Shown in pieces: positions 1 through 8,539 of a DNA stretch of 64,000 nucleotides. A model generated the notes under the pieces. The model searched no databases and was not told the DNA's origin. It was given only the letters and a program-made list of their open reading frames with translations. The DNA is taken from NCBI RefSeq assembly GCF_018598585.1, contig NZ_JAHESD010000019.1:16664-80663 (forward strand), given 5' to 3'. Position 1 is the stretch's first letter; every line of letters begins with the position of its first letter. The position numbers and the translations under genes are program-made. This stretch comes from Chryseosolibacter indicum (GTDB lineage Bacteria; Bacteroidota; Bacteroidia; Cytophagales; Cyclobacteriaceae).

Positions 1-3000
1 GTTTAGGTCATATCGCGGACTATTGCCGTTTGGAGTTCCAATCTTTTCATTGAATCTTCCGTTTGTCCCAGGCGTGGTTGCGTTGAAGTAGTTTGCATCG
101 GTGAGCCTGTTCATCGGGTCGTAGTAAAACCCATACGACTGCTCATCCACTCCTGCTCCCTTCCATACAATCTCACTGATGTTGCCATTGTATTGTGCGG
201 TTCCGCCATGAGGTGAAGGATTATTATACTTCAACTCCATGCTGAAAAAGTCGTCAGGCTCCGGTGCTGCCACATCGTTGATTTTCTCTAACCAGCCACG
301 GATGTTGTAGCGGTAGTCAACGGACTGCTTAAATGCACCTGAAGGTAAAGTGCCGTGTAGTTTTTTTGTCACCAGTTGGCCTAGCTCGTTGTACTCATTC
401 TTTGCCAAAAGAATATCATCAGCTCCATTGATAGAATGCCAGGTCTCCAATAACCGCCCGGCATGATCATACTCAAACCTTCTGTCAACAAGCTGAGAAT
501 TATGGCGTGTTCTGGTTTTTAACACTTTCCCTACAAAGTCGTAGAGGTTTGTTAACTTGTCTGTGCCACCAAGGTGATTGTCAGCAATTGTTTGGGCAAG
601 CCTGTACTTATCATCGTAGTAGTTTACTGACTTAAGCCAGGTATTTAATCCATCCAGTACTTTTGTTTTGCCACCGGTAACCTGTCCTTTAACAAATGGA
701 AAATGATTGTCGGGCTGCTCATACAAAACACCATGGGGTGTAGCTGAGAGGTTTTCGTCTGTGTAGTTATAACCTGTCCAGGAAGAAAGGAAATCATAGT
801 CATCGTAATACGTTACCGTAAGGTACTTGCTTTCGTCAGCAACGTTAGGATAAGCATTATTGGTATAGCCATGCACAGCAGATCCCCTTGTCTCAACGTA
901 TGTACCTGGATCTTTAACTTCATCTCTAAGGTTTTCTACGGTCTTGTTTCCCATATCAACAATACCAGTGAGGATTGGTCTGTTGAGGGCGTCGTATTTT
1001 GTAAAAGTCCATTCGTTCTTACCAGTTCTCTGGTTGCCGTCTTGTGTGAGCACGAGGCGATCTCGGTTGTCGTAGATGAGGTATACGGGATCTGCGCCCG
1101 GGATTTGTTTTTCAATCATTCGCATTCGATCATCGTACTTATATCGAAATGACCAGCGCCTCAAAAAGCTCTCCTTATCTGCACCGATAGTAAAATACTC
1201 ATCGTCAAGTTTTGCTACAGCTTCAGGAGGTATAACTATCGCCAATTGCCCTCTCTTTGTATAGACATAATAAGTTGACGCATATTGCTCGCTCGAAACA
1301 TATACCTTCTTCAATACAACCTGGTCAAATTTGTTTTTGTATTCTATAACTTCATTATTATGCTCATCAAAGGTTCTTAAAACAAATAAGAAATTTGCTG
1401 GATAAAGTTCTCTTGTCGTAGTACCATTTTCAGGGAGATGTGTGGTAGAATTATATCGCCATACCAATATTTGGTCAGAATTTTCATTTACAGTGTATTT
1501 GTACTTTATCGTTTGGTCATTTAAACCGATTTGATCATTTTCATTGGGTTGCCATACCTCTCCCGGTGCACCTTGCTTATATAAACGGCCGAGGGGACTT
1601 TGCTCAAGTACAGTGATAGAAAAAGGGTTATTATCATGTGCTACATCAGAAGCAGAAGTGTAAAAGGATGCCTGTTTTGCTATTCCAGATTCAACATATC
1701 TTCCATTTCTTTCGCTTCTAGCATATGGTAAATAAGAGATGGTCTTCCGCCAGTATTTATCATAGCCACTCATGGTCACTATATCAAAGTGCGCTGGCGA
1801 AGCTCCGAGCGCTACAGTTTGCAAAGATTTACCAATTCCATCATAGTACTCTGTTATTAGGTTATAATCATCTACATTTAAATCATAAAGATTGGAAGAA
1901 GTGGCAATTCCTGCGCGGGTAAAATTTGTTTCACGTATGTAATTAAGTCCTTCAGGCTCTTCAAAACTTTTAATTCTTTTTACTGAAGACCTTGCAGTAG
2001 GACTTGTTGCACTACCACGCACTTCTAATGAATAATTACCGGGCTTATCAATAGTAAAAGAAGAATTGTTTGTCCCGATAGCCGTGTTATCCTTGAACCA
2101 TTGATACGCGTAGTAAGAATTATTAGATAAAAGTCTCAATTGACCTCCGGGAGAAAGCGTCGCCGTTCCGTTAACAACAATTTCAGGCAACGGATAGACT
2201 GTAACCTTACTTAAAGATGAATTGATTGTGCCGCATGTTCCGCCACTGATAACAGCCCAGAAGTCAGTAGTTTCAGAGACATTACTAAAGGGTAACGAAG
2301 GATCAGTTGTAGTAATGTCCGTGAAATTATTACTACTTGTCTTCTTTATCCATTTACTTACAGTTCCTACATAATTTGTTAGCGAGATTACTCCGCTGGC
2401 TGATCCAAAAAATTCCCCTCCATCAGACATCTGGCCTGGCGTGGGTATCTGATCGACATGAATATAGTGCGCATTACCCCCTTTTGTTGTCATGCAGCTA
2501 TAAACGATTCTCTTAAAATACATGCTTGAGCTAACGACAGGACTAAAGTCAGGAGTGGTGGCCTCAGGGATATCATTCCAATAATTTCCATCTTCTGATC
2601 TTTGCCATTGATAAGAATATACATTATCTCCTCCTGTCGGCTGGCTTGAAGATAGATAGACGTTACTACCTGTACAGACAGCAGTTAATCCGCTAACACT
2701 TCCTGGATTAACATCCGGCCGGACTGTAATAGTTATCGGGTCAGTATAGGTTCTTTGGCCACACTGAGAAACAGCAACGCGCCTAAAATCAGAAGTAACT
2801 CTTAATTTATCAGGTACAAGGCCAGCCCCAGTCCCACTTATTAAATTCCAGGTATTGGAATCTATACTTTTAACTTGCCATTCGTAGGAGACTATTCCTC
2901 CACCTGCATCTTGTATACTGCTTAGTGATGCAGGTATTGTATTGTAACATATTGTCTGTGTTCCTGAAATACTTCCCGGATTCAATGGTAGAAGAATGGA

Positions 3001-4110
3001 AATGGCATGCGTGTTTGAATAACTTACACATGTTCCTGAAGTTACTCTCCTTCTAAATTGAGTATCTTGGGTAATATTCGTTGTGGTATAAGATAAACCA
3101 GTAGCACCACTAATTGACTCGAATACCCCATTTACTGATCTCTCCCACTGGTAAGAATAATTGCCATCACCTCCTTCAACAGGATCATCAGCTTCGATAG
3201 TTACACTGCCTCCCGAACACACCATCTGATCCCCAAAAACAATTCCACCATATAAAGATGAGTGAACTATTATTGCAATGGTATTGCTAAATACTGAACT
3301 GCCACAACCTGTTGACGTAACACTTCTTCTAAAATAGTGTGTAACAGATAACGCCCCTAGCGTATAACTTTCTCCCGTAGCGCCGCTAATGTTTGACCAA
3401 TTGCTGCCATCAGTTGAAGTTTGCCATTGGTAGCTATATATACCTACGCCCCCCGAAGCTGATTGTGAGTTATTAATAGTTCCTACTGAAGTATTTGCGC
3501 AGATTGTCTGATTGCCCACAATATTACCTGGATTTAACTGGGGAGAGATATCAAAAAGAATTACTGCCCTTACGCTTTCGTAAGTACCGTCAGATGAGGC
3601 AATATAATATTGCGTAGTTCCGGCGTTAACCGTGAATGTATACGAATTACCTACATGAAATGGGGTGCCTCCGGTTAAGGTATTATACCATTTTACTTGA
3701 TTACCTCCTGTACCGGGAGCAGTAACTACTGTATATTTTCCAGGCCCACAACCTGTAAGCATTTGATCAGCAGGTTTTGATATTACTGGAGGAGAAGTGG
3801 TAATAGTTGCTGTAATTGGAGCCCTCAAGCTCTCGCATTTTGTAGTAGAATTATAAGCTGTAATATAATATGTCGTCGTTGTACTTAAAGTTACAGTATA
3901 AGTAGTCCCTGTTCGGAAAAAAGTGCCGCCTGAGCTTGCTGTATACCATCTTACCGTATTCCCTCCTGTACCATTAAGAGAAACATTAAAAGTTACAGAT
4001 CCTGGGCCTATTCTAGAAGGGCCAGGATTTGTTGGCGGATATATATCAGCACATTGGCTATAACTATTGAAGAACAGCCCAATAAAAGCGATCGTTAGAA
4101 CAAATCTCAT
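1..4110 (-). CDS. RHS/YD-repeat secreted protein with Ig-like repeats and DUF6443 region (3' end beyond window)
   Basis: Open frame of 1370 codons from an ATG at 4110 to base 1, without a stop, so the C-terminus is outside the window. It starts with a signal peptide (hydrophobic stretch to about residue 19, then Cys). Two Ig-like modules of the kind found in gliding-type adhesins follow. Then come about four repeats of 85-90 residues with the pattern GxQTIC...YSYQWQ...DGSNW...FRR, two further Ig/PKD-like modules, and from about residue 750 a DUF6443 start (EYYDGIGKSLQTV) leading into YD/RHS repeats such as YDHAGRL and YDPMNRL. It starts 24 bp after the stop of the upstream RHS gene and is probably co-transcribed with it. 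In this family a conserved RHS core usually precedes a variable, sometimes toxic, C-terminal tip; that part cannot be seen here. Confidence 0.85.
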   Translation of the reverse strand, partial: MRFVLTIAFIGLFFNSYSQCADIYPPTNPGPSRIGPGSVTFNVSLNGTGGNTVRWYTASSGGTFFRTGTTYTVTLSTTTTYYITAYNSTTKCESLRAPITATITTSPPVISKPADQMLTGCGPGKYTVVTAPGTGGNQVKWYNTLTGGTPFHVGNSYTFTVNAGTTQYYIASSDGTYESVRAVILFDISPQLNPGNIVGNQTICANTSVGTINNSQSASGGVGIYSYQWQTSTDGSNWSNISGATGESYTLGALSVTHYFRRSVTSTGCGSSVFSNTIAIIVHSSLYGGIVFGDQMVCSGGSVTIEADDPVEGGDGNYSYQWERSVNGVFESISGATGLSYTTTNITQDTQFRRRVTSGTCVSYSNTHAISILLPLNPGSISGTQTICYNTIPASLSSIQDAGGGIVSYEWQVKSIDSNTWNLISGTGAGLVPDKLRVTSDFRRVAVSQCGQRTYTDPITITVRPDVNPGSVSGLTAVCTGSNVYLSSSQPTGGDNVYSYQWQRSEDGNYWNDIPEATTPDFSPVVSSSMYFKRIVYSCMTTKGGNAHYIHVDQIPTPGQMSDGGEFFGSASGVISLTNYVGTVSKWIKKTSSNNFTDITTTDPSLPFSNVSETTDFWAVISGGTCGTINSSLSKVTVYPLPEIVVNGTATLSPGGQLRLLSNNSYYAYQWFKDNTAIGTNNSSFTIDKPGNYSLEVRGSATSPTARSSVKRIKSFEEPEGLNYIRETNFTRAGIATSSNLYDLNVDDYNLITEYYDGIGKSLQTVALGASPAHFDIVTMSGYDKYWRKTISYLPYARSERNGRYVESGIAKQASFYTSASDVAHDNNPFSITVLEQSPLGRLYKQGAPGEVWQPNENDQIGLNDQTIKYKYTVNENSDQILVWRYNSTTHLPENGTTTRELYPANFLFVLRTFDEHNNEVIEYKNKFDQVVLKKVYVSSEQYASTYYVYTKRGQLAIVIPPEAVAKLDDEYFTIGADKESFLRRWSFRYKYDDRMRMIEKQIPGADPVYLIYDNRDRLVLTQDGNQRTGKNEWTFTKYDALNRPILTGIVDMGNKTVENLRDEVKDPGTYVETRGSAVHGYTNNAYPNVADESKYLTVTYYDDYDFLSSWTGYNYTDENLSATPHGVLYEQPDNHFPFVKGQVTGGKTKVLDGLNTWLKSVNYYDDKYRLAQTIADNHLGGTDKLTNLYDFVGKVLKTRTRHNSQLVDRRFEYDHAGRLLETWHSINGADDILLAKNEYNELGQLVTKKLHGTLPSGAFKQSVDYRYNIRGWLEKINDVAAPEPDDFFSMELKYNNPSPHGGTAQYNGNISEIVWKGAGVDEQSYGFYYDPMNRLTDANYFNATTPGTNGRFNEKIGTPNGNSPRYDLN

Positions 4111-4134
4111 GAAGTTATAATTAGGAGTGTCTTA

Positions 4135-7100
4135 TTACTTTTTGTAGTATCCGTAGTCATATCTCTTGAGTTCGTTTCGCTGCTCATCCTGGATACCCTG
4201 CAAACGACCCAGCTCATCATATCGATACCGAATTACTTTGCTATTTTGATCACAAACCGCCGTTAAGCGATTGTACTCATCGTAGTAGTAGCTAATTGGT
4301 GAAGTGAGGGTGCCACATAGCCGCAATTCATCAATTTGTCCCGCAGTTTTACTTGTTACTATTGATTGACCTTGAAAGTTTATTATTGACTCTACTTGCA
4401 ATTGCCACAAATCCGTTGGACCTGAACGCCAATAGTATGAAAGTACATATGAACTGCCGCTTATGAGGTCGGATACCGGTATAATAAAACCTGCCGAAAG
4501 GCTTTTAACTTTTGTCCCCGTGTACGGATTTTCTTCAGTGGTACCGGAACCATCATGCTCAAAAGAATTAATATAAAACCCATCTTGAGGTTGCTTAATA
4601 GCAGTAATTAGATTCTTAAACGAATCATAGATATAGCGAACTGTTATGCCACTCTTTTCTCGGATAAGAGTTGGTTGACCTGTATTATTATACTCCAGCA
4701 CTTCAAGCTCATTGAGTAATGGACTTTCTAGAGAGTACGCTGAGAATTTACTCTTTAATCTTGGCTTATCATTAACTATCTCATATGAATTCTTTGTCCT
4801 CGATATTAGTGTTTCATTTTCAAACACCTTGGTTTCAACTGGTAGATATAAGGCGTTTTTATTAATCAGGCTATTAAGTGCTTGTTGCTCATTGATCGAA
4901 AGATCAGATAATGTACTTTTTTGAAAAACGTAGTTGTATTCATTTACTCTTGACTGAACATCACCTTTATTGACCTCTTCTTTTGTAAGAACAGGTTTGT
5001 CATTGTCATAAGTGTATGCGGTATGATGCTGAACAAACTTCTCTGCGCTTTCTAGATAACTTCTTTCTATTTTATCAGTGAGATCAATACGACCGGTAAA
5101 TGTATCATAAGAAAATTCGAAGTTATTATCAGCTTTTTTTACAGATGTAAATTTTTTTAGTCCATTATTCGTAGTAACAATTTCAGTCTCGTCAAAGTAG
5201 GGATCATGGTTATCTGGTGTCACAAAATTCCGCGTAGTCGGAAAACCCTCATCAAAAAAATTGATCTTATATAAGTACTTAACGTCTTTAATTTTTGTTA
5301 GAGTACCATTTACATAAGCATAGTAAACTTCCGCTCTTATTTTCCCCCTTATCCAATCATTGGAATTTAAGACTCCAGATCCAACAAAGGGATAAGTTTC
5401 CCCTAACCAGTTATTGTAACCCTTTTCATATCTGATTCCTCCGTTAACAACATCAAAAGCAACATCGGGAACTTGCTTAGGATCAATATAATAATAGACA
5501 GATTTTCCTAGAGGTTCTTCAGCATTCGTGATTACTTCAACCCTGCTATAACCAACATAACTACCAAAGGTACTTGCGAGCGGTATTAGCGTACTGACAC
5601 GTCTACTCCAAATCGGTTTTTTTGATATATCATTTACAACTCCACCAGGAAGCCTGCTAATAAATGCATATCCATACATTGGAACAGTGCACAAATGGCC
5701 TGAACTTGTTACCCCATCGGCAAATTTATAGTTGTAACTTTTAACTATCGATTTCCCTTTACCATCGCTATCCGTACTTGATTTAATACGTAGGCCTCCA
5801 GCAATCCTGAAATTTTCTGACATTGAATTGCTCCATTGCACAGTCACCATAATACTCTCAGAATCTCCAAGACATCCTGCTGTAGGTTGCCACAGTGTCA
5901 AATGCCACCTATACGTACCGTTGGGTATAAAAATAGTATGCGTAGTCTTATTAGCTTGCTGGTACGGATCATAAAGAGACAGCGTTCCTGTTGCACCTGT
6001 TTCTACATTTTCATAATGAACCCATACATTGCATGTTTCTGTAAGGATGTTTCCATTATATATTATCTTAACATCGTTTGAAGGCTTTTCAGGAAAGTTA
6101 ATATTAGTTAGTGCCTCCCGATCCTGGAGAATATAATCATGCTTTATTTCTCCTGTTAATGAAATTTCAGCGTTATTTACATTGTGAAGTTCATAATCAA
6201 ACGTGGATGTACCTCCGGTTGGATATTGTATTTCAGTTAGAACAGAAGCTTTTGCATAATCTATATCCGCATTTCTATTTGCACTACCAAAAAAACGATA
6301 ACCATCGTCTTCACCAAAAAATTCAAGGAGTTTAACAAAATATGCTGCTTCCAGTGTGGTATTGTGCTTACCGTTATAGAATCCCCAATGATCAATTGAA
6401 TAAGAATTGACCCTGTCAGGCAGATTCAGGGAATTGTAGGTAAAAATATATGGAGGAATTGACGCTGTACCACTTTGGCCAATTTCCACTAAGGAATCTA
6501 ACATCAGTCTACGGGCATACTGATAGGTAGGATTGCAGATTACGTCCGTGCCAGATTCGCCATTGTTATAACTATAGTAAAACTGAAACTTTTTGTGAGA
6601 TAGCCCATTAATCCTTACTTCTATGTTGTCAAGGTATTTATCGCGTAGGTAGTCACATCTTTCCTTCCCAGTGTTAAAAATGACCTCGGTGCCATTCGAT
6701 TCTATCCTTGTTAATCTCTTTCCCTTGTAGATACTTTGGTAATAACCTCTTGCCGGCCAGTCAATAATTTTAACAGCGCCGCGTTGCGAAATATTTTCTA
6801 TTAAAGTTGACTCATAAAAAAAGTTAATGACATCATCTTCATTAAGGCTTTTTATAGAAGTCAAATACCAGGAGGTAGGGTGATAACTAAACGGATCAGG
6901 TGGAACTACTGCGCCCGGAGCTATAATATATGCTTTTGTTTCTTCAACAGCGGAAAAAGTATAACTAACACCCTTCTCATCTGTAACTGTGAAGCTTTTT
7001 ATTTCCTCCCTTATTTTCTGCTGCGTTAAGTTTTTTTCAAAAGTTATTCGACGGCCTGTCATTGGTACCTGAAAAATTTCACCACTTTTTAAGATGTAGA

Positions 7101-7647
7101 ACTGGCCAGAAATACCTGGCGCATTATAGTAATAAATGTCAGGTTCGCCATCTACTCTTTGCTCCCTCATCTCCTCGAAAAGATGCCAATCTGAGAATCG
7201 ATCGACTGTATTTAGAGGATGGTCAGGTATTATCATATTCGGCTGATTAAGCCAACCCCATTGATGGTCATCAGCAAGGCCCCGTATAGTTCGAGATACA
7301 GCTGAATTAGCATTTAAATTCCATCCCAGCCCTACCCATGACGCTACCTCTTGCACTCTTATTCCTTGGGAGCCCTTATAACTTAGATCGATTGGGAAAG
7401 TGAGATCACCTGATTGAATGGTGTATATTGGTATTTTCAAATCGAGTTGGCCAGTATATAAGCTCACATTACTACTATACTGATGAATACTTGCAGCCGA
7501 TGGTGATGGCGGTATTACATTTAGATACTCTTGTTGTGCGTTAACTTGCGTGAAATGACATAATGCAATCAAATGAACTACAATTTGTACAAAAGCAAGA
7601 GATGAATGGCTCTTGATTAAGAGGGGAAGTTTCTTCCTCTGCAGCAT
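4135..7647 (-). CDS. RHS-repeat-like secreted protein, first gene of RHS pair
   Basis: 1170 residues with an N-terminal signal segment (about residues 12-37, ending near VNAQ). The N-terminal third contains the SpvB/TcdB-like opening often seen in Bacteroidota RHS proteins (a VSLYTGQLDLKIPIY segment, then VGLGWNLNANSAVSRTIRGL). Real YD repeats appear only at the very end: YNRLTAVCDQNSKVIRYRYD and YDELGRLQGI. The protein stops soon after them, so it carries no visible toxin tip. It lies directly upstream of the longer DUF6443/RHS gene, the usual two-gene arrangement in this phylum. A delivery or scaffold role is family-based inference; the biochemical function is unknown. Confidence 0.8.
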   Translation of the reverse strand: MLQRKKLPLLIKSHSSLAFVQIVVHLIALCHFTQVNAQQEYLNVIPPSPSAASIHQYSSNVSLYTGQLDLKIPIYTIQSGDLTFPIDLSYKGSQGIRVQEVASWVGLGWNLNANSAVSRTIRGLADDHQWGWLNQPNMIIPDHPLNTVDRFSDWHLFEEMREQRVDGEPDIYYYNAPGISGQFYILKSGEIFQVPMTGRRITFEKNLTQQKIREEIKSFTVTDEKGVSYTFSAVEETKAYIIAPGAVVPPDPFSYHPTSWYLTSIKSLNEDDVINFFYESTLIENISQRGAVKIIDWPARGYYQSIYKGKRLTRIESNGTEVIFNTGKERCDYLRDKYLDNIEVRINGLSHKKFQFYYSYNNGESGTDVICNPTYQYARRLMLDSLVEIGQSGTASIPPYIFTYNSLNLPDRVNSYSIDHWGFYNGKHNTTLEAAYFVKLLEFFGEDDGYRFFGSANRNADIDYAKASVLTEIQYPTGGTSTFDYELHNVNNAEISLTGEIKHDYILQDREALTNINFPEKPSNDVKIIYNGNILTETCNVWVHYENVETGATGTLSLYDPYQQANKTTHTIFIPNGTYRWHLTLWQPTAGCLGDSESIMVTVQWSNSMSENFRIAGGLRIKSSTDSDGKGKSIVKSYNYKFADGVTSSGHLCTVPMYGYAFISRLPGGVVNDISKKPIWSRRVSTLIPLASTFGSYVGYSRVEVITNAEEPLGKSVYYYIDPKQVPDVAFDVVNGGIRYEKGYNNWLGETYPFVGSGVLNSNDWIRGKIRAEVYYAYVNGTLTKIKDVKYLYKINFFDEGFPTTRNFVTPDNHDPYFDETEIVTTNNGLKKFTSVKKADNNFEFSYDTFTGRIDLTDKIERSYLESAEKFVQHHTAYTYDNDKPVLTKEEVNKGDVQSRVNEYNYVFQKSTLSDLSINEQQALNSLINKNALYLPVETKVFENETLISRTKNSYEIVNDKPRLKSKFSAYSLESPLLNELEVLEYNNTGQPTLIREKSGITVRYIYDSFKNLITAIKQPQDGFYINSFEHDGSGTTEENPYTGTKVKSLSAGFIIPVSDLISGSSYVLSYYWRSGPTDLWQLQVESIINFQGQSIVTSKTAGQIDELRLCGTLTSPISYYYDEYNRLTAVCDQNSKVIRYRYDELGRLQGIQDEQRNELKRYDYGYYKK

Positions 7648-7715
7648 AGGGGTATAAGGTTAGGATGTTCAAACCCTTCCCGTTTTTACACTAAATGCTG
7701 AGAAGGTTTATGTTA

Positions 7716-7745
7716 CAAAATTAAATCTTTTTAACCGGCAAACAA
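7716..7745 (-). promoter_or_regulatory. Predicted promoter of the RHS operon
   Basis: On the minus strand TAATTTTG (7723 to 7716) matches the Bacteroidota -7 element TAnnTTTG exactly. A TTG (7745 to 7743) lies 19 bp upstream at the -33 position. It is about 70 bp upstream of the RHS start codon at 7647. Confidence 0.5.
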
Positions 7746-8339
7746 GACAACAACCAATTTTAGGCGTTCGGTTTTTTGTCACATTGCATTATTGAACTAG
7801 AGAAGAGAAACATGTATGATATTTAGTGGAGTCCTTATATCCATTCGGCTTTTCCTATTTTACAACCTCGGCACATTGATTATATAATATTCAATCATCT
7901 CGGCTCCAATCTCCGCTCTTTCCCCTCAACCTTCGCCACTACATGTCTGCTGTTAAACTGCTGTGTATCTGCTATACAAAGCGGACAACAGCTAATTACA
8001 GCAGATTAGATTATCATTTCTCAATTCGGGAAGTTCTGTACTAAGAATATGGGAGGGAGGAAGAGAAAATCAGGAAAAGGTTCGGTGTTCGTGGTTTTAA
8101 TGTTCTGAGCTCTGTCTCGTTGGTTTGCACATTGTCAACTTAGTTATTGTCAATTGTCAAATTACCTCATTTGCCTGCACCATTATGTTACCTGTTAAAT
8201 GTTAATACTGCTCAAGACTGTGCTACATATTGCCTATTGCCATTTTGCTATTGCCTACTCTATTAATTCATTTATCAATTTAACCAATTCTCCACTACGC
8301 TAACTCAAACTGCAATTGGCTTAACCTCCCCACGTCCCT

Positions 8340-8394
8340 AGGATAACCGCAGGATATCCCCAGGATAACCCGTAGATAACCGCAGGATAACCGC
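8340..8394. repeat. Degenerate tandem repeat, about five units of AGGATAACCGC
   Basis: Five imperfect 10-12 bp units in a row: aggataaccgc, aggatatcccc, aggataacccgt, agataaccgc, aggataaccgc. It is intergenic, about 150 bp beyond the ligD stop codon. No function is evident. Confidence 0.7.
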
Positions 8395-8539
8395 TACTTT
8401 TCAGAAAGCTCAACTAAAAAACATGTGCTCAGGAAAGACGAAAAAGGTAAAATTATTTTTCACTAGGCAAACGGGCTGCCTAGTGCTTATACATTCTTAA
8501 AATATTAATCAAGGGCTGACTGCTGTAGTTATGAACGTG

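Larger units (their letters stand above)
7648..8539. other. Long intergenic region without a gene
   Basis: 892 bp between the RHS operon and the 3' end of ligD. I found no convincing reading frame or RNA gene. It contains the RHS promoter near 7716-7745, stretches of low-complexity text such as repeated attgcctattgcc words around 8228-8260, and a small degenerate tandem repeat at 8340-8394. Confidence 0.6.

Noticed and set aside
7946..8026. Inverted repeat tctgctgttaa / ttacagcaga as a mobile-element end
   Set aside because: Arms are short and imperfect, and no transposase remnant or target-site duplication is visible.
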